The translations under genes were made by a program, and so were the position numbers. A DNA stretch of 64,000 nt, taken from assembly GCA_033762075.1 (NCBI GenBank), contig JANRLY010000031.1, positions 54,018 through 118,017 of the forward strand. Direction: 5' to 3'. Position 1 is the first letter of the stretch; each line of letters opens with the position of its first letter. The notes beneath the pieces are model-generated. The model was not told where the DNA came from. It searched no databases and worked only from the letters and a program-made list of their open reading frames with translations. Below are positions 8,432-17,550 of this stretch, one piece after another. This stretch comes from VFKI01 sp033762075 (lineage in GTDB: Bacteria > Pseudomonadota > Gammaproteobacteria > DSM-16500).

Positions 8432-9664
8432 CTAAAAATTCCCTTGAAACCAACCTTTCATCCTATTCAAAATACCCTTTAAACTCGTACTCGTTCCTAA
8501 GTGACGATGACCATTGCGTTGTTGCAACCCATAGAGCAATAATCCAACGCTTGTTGCATAACAAGGGTTGTTCATCACATCAGATAAACCTGTCACATGT
8601 TGCGGCACACCAATGCGGACGGGCATTTTAAAGACGCGTTCTGCTAATTCAAGTGCACCTTTAACTTTTGAAGCCCCGCCGGTCAACACAATACCTGCAG
8701 GAATTAATCCATCAAAACCACTGCGTCGTAATTCGGCCGCCACTAAAGCAAATAACTCTTCATAACGTGCCTCAACGACTTCAGCCAGCATGCGTTTAGA
8801 AATGTGTTTAGCAGGACGATCGCCCGACATGGGAACAGCAATCATGCTATCTTCTTCAATTAAATTAGCTAATGCATATGCATGATGAATTTTAATGTCT
8901 TCTGCATTTTTTGCGGGCGTTCGTAATGCAATGGCAATATCATTTGTGACTTGATCACCAGCTATCGGAATCACTGCTGTATGACGTACAGATCCATCGG
9001 TAAAAACAGCAATGTCAGTCGTGCCGCCACCGATGTCAAGCATGCAAACACCAAGTTCTTTTTCATCTTCGGTGAGCACAGACTGACTCGATGCAAATTG
9101 TTCGAGAACAATATCAGTCGCTGCAAGTCCGCAGCGTTTTAAGCACTTCACAATATTTTGCGCAGCAGCAACAGCACCCGTGACTATATGCACTTTTGCC
9201 TCGAGACGGACACCTGACATACCGACAGGTTCACGGATCGAGTCTTGCGTATCAATGATGTATTCCTGCGGTAAAATATGCAGAATTTTTTGGTCAGCAG
9301 GAATTGCAACAGCTCTTGCAGCATCAATGACACGATCGACATCCGTTTGTGTCACTTCACGATCACGAATTGCCACAATACCATGTGAATTTAAACTGCG
9401 AATGTGACTTCCAGCAATGCCCGTGTAAGCAGAGTAAATTTGACACCCAGCCATTTGTTCTGCTTCTTCAACGGAACGTTGAATAGATTGTACGGTAGAT
9501 TCGATGTTGACAACGACACCGCGCTTTAACCCTTGTGATTGATGAGAACCTAAACCGACAATTGATAATGAGCCATCCTCTGCCACTTCACCTACAATTG
9601 TAATGACTTTAGATGTTCCGATATCAATCCCTGCAATAAGATCTTTTTCTGGCTTCTTTGCCAT
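8432..9664 (-). CDS. ftsA: Cell division protein FtsA
   Basis: FtsA is the actin-like ATPase that tethers FtsZ filaments to the membrane and recruits later division proteins. Phosphate-1 loop (AGIDIGTSKV, residues ~9-18), the inserted SHS2/1C subdomain and phosphate-2 (LDIGGGTTDIAVF) are visible, and the C-terminus has an amphipathic-looking membrane-targeting end (LNRMKGWFQGNF). Length 410 aa. The start at 9664 (MAKKPEKD) is chosen over the longer frame beginning at 9715 because GGAAGA lies about six bases ahead and it leaves the ftsQ stop codon 17 bases upstream. Confidence 0.98.
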   Translation of the reverse strand: MAKKPEKDLIAGIDIGTSKVITIVGEVAEDGSLSIVGLGSHQSQGLKRGVVVNIESTVQSIQRSVEEAEQMAGCQIYSAYTGIAGSHIRSLNSHGIVAIRDREVTQTDVDRVIDAARAVAIPADQKILHILPQEYIIDTQDSIREPVGMSGVRLEAKVHIVTGAVAAAQNIVKCLKRCGLAATDIVLEQFASSQSVLTEDEKELGVCMLDIGGGTTDIAVFTDGSVRHTAVIPIAGDQVTNDIAIALRTPAKNAEDIKIHHAYALANLIEEDSMIAVPMSGDRPAKHISKRMLAEVVEARYEELFALVAAELRRSGFDGLIPAGIVLTGGASKVKGALELAERVFKMPVRIGVPQHVTGLSDVMNNPCYATSVGLLLYGLQQRNGHRHLGTSTSLKGILNRMKGWFQGNF

Positions 9665-9680
9665 CTTTATGTCTTCCAAT

Positions 9681-10412
9681 TTACGAAATTGCTTTCCAAC
9701 GCACGGCGAACCCATCAGGATAGCGTAGATCGACGTAATCTACATTCTTCGCGCGTGCCCCAACAACATCATCGTACACTTTCACAAAATGGCCGATGCG
9801 AGTCAAGATATCTTTGTATCCAACGTTCACACGAATACCATTTTCGAGCACCATATTCCAAGAGTGCCACGGTGTCAGCTCCAACGAAGTCATTTTAATC
9901 CCTAATGGTTCAAGTAATTTAGAGATTTGTCGATAATACTCTAAAACAGTAACCTGTGTCCCTTCTGGGCCAAGAAAACGCGGCAATCCAGTTGGAAAAG
10001 TTTGTTTGTCAGGTGAAAATACTTCGCCCGAGGTACTTAATAATTTATTTGCATTCCAACTTGCGACAGGTTGGTATTCAGAAATGGCAATAAAAACTTC
10101 ATCAGGCCACGAACGCACAACTGAAACATCCGCCACCCAAGGAAATTGTAAAATACTTTCACGCAATTGCGCCGGATGTACGACAAAAAATCCGCGAGTT
10201 AAACCAGGCAGTAATAAATGTTGCAATGTTTGATGTTCGATATGACGCGCGCCAGTCACTGTCACGTGTCGCACAGGAAAAAGTGTGGGATTTCTGAGTT
10301 GACTGACACAAAAAACTAAAATCAAAACACAGGTCAACACCATCCAAAATTTTGCTAATGGAAAATGCATCCAAAACATTTGCTGCGGTTTTTTCAGTCG
10401 GCGAGAAACCAT
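9681..10412 (-). CDS. ftsQ: Cell division protein FtsQ
   Basis: A bitopic inner-membrane divisome protein that links FtsL/FtsB to the early ring. The 243-residue product has a short cytoplasmic tail, one membrane segment (about residues 20-38), a periplasmic POTRA domain opening with the strand 'FPVRHVTVTGARHIE', and the FtsQ domain ending in 'DYVDLRYPDGFAVRWK', a well-conserved C-terminal motif. It follows murB with only 17 bases between, where a ddl gene is found in many relatives; no ddl is present here. Confidence 0.95.
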   Translation of the reverse strand: MVSRRLKKPQQMFWMHFPLAKFWMVLTCVLILVFCVSQLRNPTLFPVRHVTVTGARHIEHQTLQHLLLPGLTRGFFVVHPAQLRESILQFPWVADVSVVRSWPDEVFIAISEYQPVASWNANKLLSTSGEVFSPDKQTFPTGLPRFLGPEGTQVTVLEYYRQISKLLEPLGIKMTSLELTPWHSWNMVLENGIRVNVGYKDILTRIGHFVKVYDDVVGARAKNVDYVDLRYPDGFAVRWKAIS

Positions 10413-10429
10413 TATCCCAATGAGCCCCT

Positions 10430-11335
10430 TTATCGAGTTGATACGCCCAGCATACGCACTTCAGGCACTAGTGTAACACCACAGCGCTGAAAAACGATTT
10501 GTTTTATGTGTTCAATTAATTTTTCAATGTCAGAAGCGGTTGCTTCCTGAACATTTATAATAAAATTGGCATGTTTTTCAGAAATTGCGGCACCACCTAT
10601 ACGCATATTTTTCAAATCGCATAACTCAATTAATCGTCCCGCATAATCCCCGTCGGGATTTCGAAATACAGAACCACAATTCGGAAAACTGGTGGGCTGC
10701 GAAGCATTGCGTTTTTCCAGTAAAGATTTAATATCAGCCAGTGATTTTTCACGATCACCTTTTGATAAAACAAAATGTCCTGCAACAAACCACTCATCGT
10801 CTGGTAATGAAACAAATCGATAGCCAGTGGTAAATTCGTCTGCAGAACGCAATCTAATTTGGCCTAAACGATTAATTGTTTCGACATAACGAATGGATTC
10901 CCAAGTTTCACGACCATAACATCCCGCATTCATTGCAAGAGCGCCCCCAACAGTCCCTGGAATGCCGGCCATAAATTCAATATCTGTTAACCCCTGACGT
11001 GCAGCGAAACGCGATAATTTAGCTGCAGCAACACCCGCCTCAGCACGCAATAAACCTGTCTCAGTCATTGAAATAGTTTGCAAACAGCCTTGTGTCACAA
11101 TGACTGCGCCATGAATGCCGCCATCGCGAATGAGGACATTGCTGCCCAATCCAATCCATGTGAGCGGCACATGATGAGGTAATTGTTGTAAAAAAAGTGA
11201 AAGATCTTCGAGATGCGCAGGCAAATAGAGTAATTCAGCCGGACCTCCAACACGCCAAGTTGTATAACGTGCTAGCGATTCATTCGGTAATATTTTACCG
11301 CTTATGGATTGAATGCTTTGTTCAGCTGTTAACAT
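10430..11335 (-). CDS. murB: UDP-N-acetylenolpyruvoylglucosamine reductase
   Basis: This FAD/NADPH enzyme reduces the enolpyruvyl group to give UDP-MurNAc. The 301-residue length and features fit: FAD-binding GLGSNVLIRDGG near residue 61, AGIPGTVGGALAMNAGCYG, the catalytic-serine block NCGSVFRNP near 220, and C-terminal VPEVRMLG with the catalytic Glu. The compact form resembles type II MurB (~300 aa), shorter than the 342-residue E. coli type I. Its ATG shares one base with the murC stop codon (TAATG), so translation is probably coupled. Confidence 0.97.
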   Translation of the reverse strand: MLTAEQSIQSISGKILPNESLARYTTWRVGGPAELLYLPAHLEDLSLFLQQLPHHVPLTWIGLGSNVLIRDGGIHGAVIVTQGCLQTISMTETGLLRAEAGVAAAKLSRFAARQGLTDIEFMAGIPGTVGGALAMNAGCYGRETWESIRYVETINRLGQIRLRSADEFTTGYRFVSLPDDEWFVAGHFVLSKGDREKSLADIKSLLEKRNASQPTSFPNCGSVFRNPDGDYAGRLIELCDLKNMRIGGAAISEKHANFIINVQEATASDIEKLIEHIKQIVFQRCGVTLVPEVRMLGVSTR

Positions 11336-12756
11336 TAACTCGCCTCACTCGCGACAACAGGCACAGATTCGCGCAGATGCGATGCAGCAAGATGCATTGC
11401 CATACTGCCAATATTACCGGCGCCTTGCATCAATAAGACATCGCCCTCTTGCAAAATATTTTGTAATTCAGCAGCAACAGCATGATGCTGTGAAATATGT
11501 TTTGCAGGAACACCTTTTTCATTCATTCGCCGCACCAAAGATGCGCTATCTGCACCTTCAATAATTTTCTCACCTGCTGAATATACATCCAGTAAAAAAA
11601 CTTGATCAGGTTTTGCTAACACATCACAAAAATCTTCGAAGAGATCGCGCGTGCGGGTATAACGGTGTGGTTGATACACCATCACCAATCGTCGATCAGG
11701 CCAACTCTGACGTGCGGCCTCTAAGGTAGCTGCTATTTCACGCGGATGATGGCCATAATCATCGAGCAATGTGATATGAGACCCTTTCTGAGAAACAAAA
11801 TCCCCGTAAATTTGAAAACGTCGACCGATGCCACCAAATTTTTCCAGTGCAGATTGAATCGCATCATCTGGCATACCAAGCTCTGTTGCGACAGCAATTG
11901 CAGCTAATGCATTTAAAATATTGTGACGTCCAGGCAAATTAAGATTAATTGCAAGTGAAGAATATCCATGCGGACGTTCTGCAACAAAATGTGTACGAAA
12001 GCCATGCTGTTGAATTGTATGCGCACGATAATCTGCATCATCCGTAAAGCCATAGTTCACATGGGGACGCGGCACTTCAGGTAAAATTTCACGTACGACA
12101 GGATCATCGACACACAAAACTGCTAAACCATAAAACGGTAATTGGCGTAAAAAATCAATGAACGTTTGTCGTAATTCAGAAAAATTATTGTGATATGTTG
12201 CAAGATGATCTGCATCAATATTGGTGACCACAGAAATCATCGGTTTTAAATACAAAAATGAAGCATCGCTTTCATCTGCTTCTGCGACGAGATAATGTCC
12301 TGCGCCGAGATGCGCATGACTGCCGGCGCTGTTGAGCTGACCGCCGATTACAAAAGTGGGATCCACTTTAGCTTCTGCTAAAATCGCTGTGACTAAACTT
12401 GTGGTGGTTGTTTTACCGTGTGTACCTGCAATGGCTATGCCATGACGAAAACGCATAAGTTCACCGAGCATTTCAGCGCGCGGCACAATGGGAATGTGTG
12501 CTTCACGAGCCGCAACACATTCAGGATTATCGAGCGAGACCGCAGATGAGCGCACCACAACATCAGCCTGCGCAATATGATCTGCTGCGTGGCCTAAATA
12601 TATTGTTGCCCCACCTTCGCGTAATTTTTTGGTGAGTACATTATCAGACAAATCAGACCCAGAAATTTGATAGCCTTGACTCAACAATACTTCAGCGATC
12701 CCTGCCATTCCCACGCCGCCAATACCGACAAAGTGGATATGTTTAATACGTCCCAT
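11335..12756 (-). CDS. murC: UDP-N-acetylmuramate--L-alanine ligase
   Basis: The first Mur ligase; it adds L-Ala to UDP-MurNAc using ATP. N-terminal UDP-binding HIHFVGIGGVGMAGIA, central ATP loop GTHGKTTTTSLV near residue 114, and C-terminal Rossmann segments (LLDDYGHHPREI, VYQPHRYTRT) are clear; ~473 aa. The frame also extends upstream to TTG codons at 12774 and 12780. TTG 12774 overlaps the murG stop and has GAGGAG well spaced ahead of it, so translation may begin there and add six residues to the product. ATG 12756 is given as the conservative start. Confidence 0.96.
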   Translation of the reverse strand: MGRIKHIHFVGIGGVGMAGIAEVLLSQGYQISGSDLSDNVLTKKLREGGATIYLGHAADHIAQADVVVRSSAVSLDNPECVAAREAHIPIVPRAEMLGELMRFRHGIAIAGTHGKTTTTSLVTAILAEAKVDPTFVIGGQLNSAGSHAHLGAGHYLVAEADESDASFLYLKPMISVVTNIDADHLATYHNNFSELRQTFIDFLRQLPFYGLAVLCVDDPVVREILPEVPRPHVNYGFTDDADYRAHTIQQHGFRTHFVAERPHGYSSLAINLNLPGRHNILNALAAIAVATELGMPDDAIQSALEKFGGIGRRFQIYGDFVSQKGSHITLLDDYGHHPREIAATLEAARQSWPDRRLVMVYQPHRYTRTRDLFEDFCDVLAKPDQVFLLDVYSAGEKIIEGADSASLVRRMNEKGVPAKHISQHHAVAAELQNILQEGDVLLMQGAGNIGSMAMHLAASHLRESVPVVASEAS

Positions 12757-12770
12757 TTCAAAATACCAAT

Positions 12771-13847
12771 TCAATGACAACTCTCCTCACATACGCGCAC
12801 AATTTTTTCAAGTGCATTTGTTTCTCTTAATTGATAAGCTGCTTGCGCCATTAATTGACAGTCTTCTGGCGATTCAATCAACCTCAGTAAATTTTCAGTT
12901 AATAGATTGACGCTCAATTGTGATTGCTTTAATAAAATTGCGGCATTATTTTTTACCATGACTTCTGCGTTAGCTGTTTGGTGATCATCAATTGCAAAAG
13001 GATATGGCACTAAAATCGCACCACGCCCCACAGCGCATAATTCCGTGATGGTTAACGCACCCGCACGACACAAAACAATATCCGCCCAAGCATAAGCTTC
13101 CGCCATGTCTTGGATAAAGGATTTGACGTCTGCCGTCACTCCAGCCGCTTGCCAGTGACGCATTGTATCAGAAAAATGCTTTTCACCCGACTGATGACGC
13201 ACAAGGGGTCTCAGTGGCGCAGGTATTGCCGCCACAGCTTGGGGAACAATCTCATTGAGTGCCGCCGCACCCAAGCTACCGCCCAAGACAAGTAAATGCA
13301 GAGGACGATCTGTTGGCCATGCTTTTTCATGAGTGGCGTGTATCAGCGCATCGCGCAATGGATTGCCGACTGTACGTGCCTGCACCCTCTCTGAAAAAAC
13401 ATGCGGGAAAGCCTGTAAAACATTTTTTGCGACACGCGCAAGCCAGCGATTGGTAGTACCGACTTTGGCATTTTGTTCGTGAATCACAAGCGGATAACGC
13501 AATAACCAACTGGCAATGCCGCCTGGACCACTCACAAACCCGCCAAATCCTAACACCACATCAGGTTGATATTTTCGAATGATACGAGCAGCAGAATAAA
13601 TCGCGTGCAGCAATAAAAACGGGGCTAGGCAAATGGTTTGCCATTTTTTACCGCGCACACCAGAAATAGAAATCGTGCGTAAAGGAATATGAGCATCTGG
13701 AATGAGTTGCGCCTCGATACCTTTTTCAGTGCCAAGCCAAAGCACATCTGTATGTTGTTTTTGCAATTCTTTTGCGACAGCCAAGCCAGGGAAAACATGC
13801 CCGCCTGTACCACCCGCCATGATTAAAACGCGCTTCAGTTGAGTCAT
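12771..13847 (-). CDS. murG: Lipid II synthase (undecaprenyl-PP-MurNAc-pentapeptide GlcNAc transferase)
   Basis: A GT28 glycosyltransferase at the inner membrane that adds GlcNAc to lipid I, making lipid II. Residues ~9-24 hold the signature MAGGTGGHVFPGLAVA; HEQNAKVGTTNRWLA and the donor-site block 'LCRAGALTITELCAVGRGAILVPYPF' with DDHQTANA are typical. Length 358 aa is normal. It overlaps ftsW by four bases (ATGA) and its stop abuts the murC start region, so the three are cotranscribed. Confidence 0.97.
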   Translation of the reverse strand: MTQLKRVLIMAGGTGGHVFPGLAVAKELQKQHTDVLWLGTEKGIEAQLIPDAHIPLRTISISGVRGKKWQTICLAPFLLLHAIYSAARIIRKYQPDVVLGFGGFVSGPGGIASWLLRYPLVIHEQNAKVGTTNRWLARVAKNVLQAFPHVFSERVQARTVGNPLRDALIHATHEKAWPTDRPLHLLVLGGSLGAAALNEIVPQAVAAIPAPLRPLVRHQSGEKHFSDTMRHWQAAGVTADVKSFIQDMAEAYAWADIVLCRAGALTITELCAVGRGAILVPYPFAIDDHQTANAEVMVKNNAAILLKQSQLSVNLLTENLLRLIESPEDCQLMAQAAYQLRETNALEKIVRVCEESCH

Positions 13848-14977
13848 GGCGCAGCAGCTCTATTTTCGTGATCGATACGGAGCAATAAAGCAATTGCGAT
13901 GCAAGTTACTAACATACTGCTACCACCATAACTCACTAGTGGAAGCGTTAAACCTTTGGTCGGCAAAATCCCGCAATTCACGCCAATACTCACCGCGAAT
14001 TGCAACGCCATCCAAAAACCAATCCCATAAGCAATGTAACCTGCAAAATGCCGCTTGAGTAATTGTGCGCGACGTCCCAAAATAAAAATGCGCGCGACAA
14101 ATAACGTAAACAAAATTGTCATCACTAAAATGCCAAAAAATCCTAATTCTTCTGCGATCACAGCAAATAAGAAATCAGTGTGTGCTTCAGGAAGATAAAA
14201 TAATTTTTGAATGCCCTGCCCTAACCCTAAACCAAACCACCCACCGCGACCAAATGCAATGAGAGATTGTGTGAGCTGATAACCTGTACCGTAAGCACTC
14301 GCCCAGGGATCGAGAAAAGTCGTTAAGCGCGCAAGTCGATAAGGTGCTGCGAGTGCAAGAATCCCTAATGCGGTACTCGCTGTAATAATGAGCAATAAAA
14401 AATAACGTAAATTAATACCCGCTAAAAATAACATGCCAAGTGCTGTCGCCATAATCACAACAGTAGAACCAAAATCTGGTTCTTTTAATAATAAAATGGC
14501 CACCACAGAAAACAAACCAATGGGTTTTAAAAATGCAGATAAATTTGATTTGAGCTCAGCGTGATGTCGCACTAAATATCCTGCGAGATAAATAACAGTC
14601 GTTAATTTTGCTAATTCAGAAACTTCAATGCCCAGTGAACTGGTTATACCAATCCAGCGCGCACTACCATTCACAACACGACCAATACCAGGCAACAATA
14701 CCAATGCAAGCAACAACATCACACCTGCCATTAAAATCATGCCCGTATTTTCCCAGAATTTTAAGTCGAATTGCACGACAATCCCGCCGATCATGATACC
14801 CAATATGAGATAAAGCAATTGACGATAAAAATAATGAAAGGGATGATGGAATTGATGGGCTGCAATCACAACTGAAGCAGATGCCACCATTAATAATCCA
14901 AACAATGCCAATGCTAAAACAGCAAAGACAAACCAACGATCAAACAAGGGGGGTTGCAGATCAATCGTATCTCTCAT
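13844..14977 (-). CDS. ftsW: Lipid II polymerase FtsW (SEDS family)
   Basis: A polytopic SEDS glycosyltransferase that polymerises septal peptidoglycan with FtsI. The 377-residue protein has about ten hydrophobic segments, the SEDS signatures (WIGITSSLGIEVSELAKL, KEPDFGST, LTQSLIAFGRGGWFGLGLGQG, LPEAHTDFLFAVIAEELGF) and the closing PLVSYGGSSML block. Its ATG directly follows the TGA of pssA. In most gammaproteobacteria murD lies immediately upstream of ftsW; here murD is about 28 kb away at 42924-44288, on the same strand. Confidence 0.97.
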   Translation of the reverse strand: MRDTIDLQPPLFDRWFVFAVLALALFGLLMVASASVVIAAHQFHHPFHYFYRQLLYLILGIMIGGIVVQFDLKFWENTGMILMAGVMLLLALVLLPGIGRVVNGSARWIGITSSLGIEVSELAKLTTVIYLAGYLVRHHAELKSNLSAFLKPIGLFSVVAILLLKEPDFGSTVVIMATALGMLFLAGINLRYFLLLIITASTALGILALAAPYRLARLTTFLDPWASAYGTGYQLTQSLIAFGRGGWFGLGLGQGIQKLFYLPEAHTDFLFAVIAEELGFFGILVMTILFTLFVARIFILGRRAQLLKRHFAGYIAYGIGFWMALQFAVSIGVNCGILPTKGLTLPLVSYGGSSMLVTCIAIALLLRIDHENRAAAP

Positions 14978-15733
14978 TCACACGCGCTCCCTGCGTTTAC
15001 GCATCTTTCGTTTTTGTGAAAGTGTAATAATAGGCCCAGAAAAAACATAACCGACAAAAATAATCGACAAGACACGCGCCGGATCCATCGCGACAGCTGC
15101 AATGATCAATACTAATAATACAGCCACAATAAAAGGGACTTTGCCATGAAAATCGAGTTTTTTAAAGCTGTAGTAACGAACACGACTGACCATGAGAGCA
15201 GCGACGATAAATGTCACAATCGCAGTAGGTATTGCTGCCCACTCCGAGGGAATCGCCATTGAGTCACCGAGCCATACCATGCACGCAATCACAGCAGCGG
15301 CTGAAGGTGATGGTAAGCCTTGAAAATAGCCTTTATCGTCATCTTGTAATTGCGTATTAAAACGCGCCAATCGGAGCGCAGTTGCGGCAGTGTAGATAAA
15401 AGCAACCAGCCACCCTACTTTACCTAAATGAGACAGAGACCAACTATAAATAGCCAACGAAGGCGCAACTGCGAACGCCACCATATCGGATAAGCTATCG
15501 TATTCTGCCCCAAAAAGTGTTTGTGTGTTCGTTAAACGGGCAACGCGACCATCAAGACCATCAGCAATCATCGCGGCGAAAATAGCAATTGCAGCCACAG
15601 AATAAAGGCCTTTCATAGCAGCAACTATCGCATAAAAGCCTGAAAATAAGGCCGCGGTCGTCAATGCGTTCGGTAAGAGATAGATCCCACGTGCGCGGAT
15701 TTTTTCTTTAGATAAGTTAACTTTAGGCTTCAT
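14978..15733 (-). CDS. pssA: CDP-diacylglycerol--serine O-phosphatidyltransferase
   Basis: This inner-membrane enzyme makes phosphatidylserine, the precursor of phosphatidylethanolamine. The CDP-alcohol phosphotransferase motif is complete (DGLDGRVARL...G...DSLSDMVAFAVAP, residues ~58-92) and the 251-residue chain has six to eight hydrophobic segments, fitting the Bacillus-type (class II) PssA rather than the PLD-type E. coli enzyme. It abuts ftsW with no gap, so a phospholipid gene now heads the distal dcw operon. Substrate assignment rests on family resemblance; related enzymes use other alcohols. Confidence 0.9.
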   Translation of the reverse strand: MKPKVNLSKEKIRARGIYLLPNALTTAALFSGFYAIVAAMKGLYSVAAIAIFAAMIADGLDGRVARLTNTQTLFGAEYDSLSDMVAFAVAPSLAIYSWSLSHLGKVGWLVAFIYTAATALRLARFNTQLQDDDKGYFQGLPSPSAAAVIACMVWLGDSMAIPSEWAAIPTAIVTFIVAALMVSRVRYYSFKKLDFHGKVPFIVAVLLVLIIAAVAMDPARVLSIIFVGYVFSGPIITLSQKRKMRKRRERV

Positions 15734-15841
15734 GCTGCCGGATCCCTCTTTTAAAAAAGCAAACCATTTTGCCTGAAATTTGCTCGCGGGGAAAGCATTG
15801 CATCGAGTGGGCCGTGCCCATGCTGCCTTTAATTAACACAT

Positions 15842-16516
15842 TTACTTCAAGCCTCGACATTGCGCAGTCATCTCAACATCCATCGGTTCTTGAGTTTCTC
15901 GCCCTGCTTTCCCTTGATAACTAAAATGCCAAAATTCATTTTGATACGGTTCAAATCCAAATTTTTGCATGGCTTCAGAAAGAATAGTGCGATTTGCTAA
16001 ATCTTCTTCGCTAATGCGCGGTAGATCTACATCAATGTGAGATAACGTATCCATGTAATCATAGCGCGCGCCCATTGGAAGTTTGCGGCCTGACGCTATA
16101 TCAATTAAAACGAGATCCACTGTATTGCCATAACAATGACCAGAATCTTCTGCGACATAACCCAAATCAAATAGTTGATCTTTTCGGATATGAGGATAAT
16201 GTTTTTCTTTCCTGACTAATTCATATTCGCTCTCAGGCGGCTGCTTAGACCAAAACATAAAATCTTGCACAGCACGTTTCGGACGATATGAATCATAAAT
16301 ATATAAACCAAGACCTAATGTTTCATTTAAATATTGCTGCACCTGGCACAATTGTTCAGCAGCAGATGGCGTCATCAAGGCAAAATCTTTTGCATCTTCA
16401 TGATAACCACTAATGGGTCTTCCTACGAAATTCTTTTTGGTGGCATATTTTAGTTTTGCTTTAATAGGGTATTTGCATTTTTCTGCGCTGAGCGCAACGA
16501 CATCAATAAGTGACAT
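15842..16516 (-). CDS. VanX/DdpX-like D-alanyl-D-alanine dipeptidase
   Basis: A Zn peptidase of family M15D that cleaves free D-Ala-D-Ala. The zinc site pattern S-x-H-x-x-G-x-x-x-D is present (SGHCYGNTVDL, residues ~125-135) together with the catalytic ExWHF-type block (NEFWHFSY near residue 199) and the conserved YDSYRP arginine segment near 73. The 224-residue length is usual. No signal peptide is visible, so it should act in the cytoplasm, as DdpX and VanX do, to recycle D-Ala from turnover peptides. No vanHA genes are nearby, so a resistance role is not supported. Confidence 0.88.
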   Translation of the reverse strand: MSLIDVVALSAEKCKYPIKAKLKYATKKNFVGRPISGYHEDAKDFALMTPSAAEQLCQVQQYLNETLGLGLYIYDSYRPKRAVQDFMFWSKQPPESEYELVRKEKHYPHIRKDQLFDLGYVAEDSGHCYGNTVDLVLIDIASGRKLPMGARYDYMDTLSHIDVDLPRISEEDLANRTILSEAMQKFGFEPYQNEFWHFSYQGKAGRETQEPMDVEMTAQCRGLK

Positions 16517-16604
16517 ACATTTCTCTCCGTTGTTGTATGAATATTTTAGGGATGAAGTATTTCACAAAGAAAAATGATGTCAATAAATAGCTTATCTCCA
16601 CATC

Positions 16605-16667
16605 GCATTCAGATCTTGGATCATTTTAGACAAAAATTTCCGCCTAAAAACGTCAAAATATGCATGT
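16605..16667. repeat. AT-rich inverted repeat, diverged copy of the element at 50724-50844
   Basis: Starting with CATTCAGATCTTGGATCATT and ending TCAAAATATGCATGT, this stretch aligns by eye with the two arms of the repeat next to rnpB. Here the loop is almost gone, so the arms meet at a central AAATTT. It lies between the dipeptidase and YdcF-family genes and carries no reading frame. Confidence 0.55.
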
Positions 16668-16690
16668 TATCGACAAAGTCTGGGCAGCTG

Positions 16691-17455
16691 CTAAACACGT
16701 TTAAAGCGATACCAAATCATTCCAACATATTCATGCATTGCGATTGAGGTTGCAGAAAGCGCATTGGTATTAGGTAAGAAACTTAAAATCGTATAGTGAT
16801 GATCATACACGTTATAACCCATTGGCGCGGGTACAACACGAGCACCAATACCTCTAAAGGCATAAAGACTGCGCGGCATATGCCATGCATTTGTCACGAT
16901 ATAAATCGTATCAATTTGATGTTCTTTTAACATGGGCGCTAAGAATTTTGCTTCATCAGCTGTATTAAAACTTTGATCTTCTTTGAATAGCGTGGTGATA
17001 TTAAAATCGTGTTGCAAAACAGTCTGCATTAAATCCGCTTCAGCAGATTGTGCACCGTGTGTTTTCCCGCCAGAGACAATGATTGGCAATCCTGTTTTTT
17101 TATGCAGATAAGCCGCGTAGCCTAATCGATTGAAGGTCGCATCTGAAACAGTATAGATATTTCCACGCTCAATATTGATATCACTCCCACCACCCAGCAC
17201 AACAATTGCTGCACGCGATGTATCGGGATAAATTTTATCAAGCGCTAATACCGGATACACATTTTGCAAACCTTCGATTAAGTGATAAGCAACAAAAGGA
17301 GTGCTGGCCAACCACAAGGTCAGCAAACTTGCATACAAAAATATTTTTGCTTGTGGACGTTTATAAAAATACAAAATGAGCCCGATAATGGCTAAAAGAA
17401 TATTGCAGCCAGGTGGAAGCAACCAAGGTTGCAGCAGATAGTACGGTGAAATCAT
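16691..17455 (-). CDS. YdcF/ElyC/SanA family (DUF218) membrane protein
   Basis: DUF218 proteins are envelope-associated; ElyC affects undecaprenyl-phosphate use and SanA barrier integrity, but no enzyme activity is firmly known. The 254-residue product has two N-terminal membrane segments (about residues 10-30 and 38-58) followed by the DUF218 domain with VLGGGSDI, IIVSGGKTHG, EDQSFNTADEA and VTNAWHMPRS, all diagnostic positions. ATG 17455 is preferred; an in-frame TTG at 17470 is possible. It diverges from the polysaccharide operon, and a link to envelope polymer assembly is inference from context. Confidence 0.85.
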   Translation of the reverse strand: MISPYYLLQPWLLPPGCNILLAIIGLILYFYKRPQAKIFLYASLLTLWLASTPFVAYHLIEGLQNVYPVLALDKIYPDTSRAAIVVLGGGSDINIERGNIYTVSDATFNRLGYAAYLHKKTGLPIIVSGGKTHGAQSAEADLMQTVLQHDFNITTLFKEDQSFNTADEAKFLAPMLKEHQIDTIYIVTNAWHMPRSLYAFRGIGARVVPAPMGYNVYDHHYTILSFLPNTNALSATSIAMHEYVGMIWYRFKRV

Positions 17456-17489
17456 GAGATTGACATCCAAAATAATTTTTTAACAAACA

Positions 17490-17517
17490 ACGACAAACAT
17501 TTTTTATAGTATATAAT
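17490..17517 (+). promoter_or_regulatory. Probable promoter of the polysaccharide operon
   Basis: A perfect -10 box TATAAT at 17512-17517 has a weak -35 (ACGACA, 17490-17495) with a 16-bp spacer, inside an AT-rich tract. It is 34 bases upstream of the wbpD-like ATG, which is preceded by an AAGGAT ribosome binding site. Confidence 0.55.
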
Positions 17518-17550
17518 GTGCCGTCAAAAAAGAGAAAAGGATAATTCGAG

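Noticed and set aside
15842..16516. VanX-like gene considered as a glycopeptide-resistance determinant
   Set aside because: There is no vanH, vanA or vanS/R neighbour, and Gram-negative DdpX-type enzymes serve D-Ala recycling.
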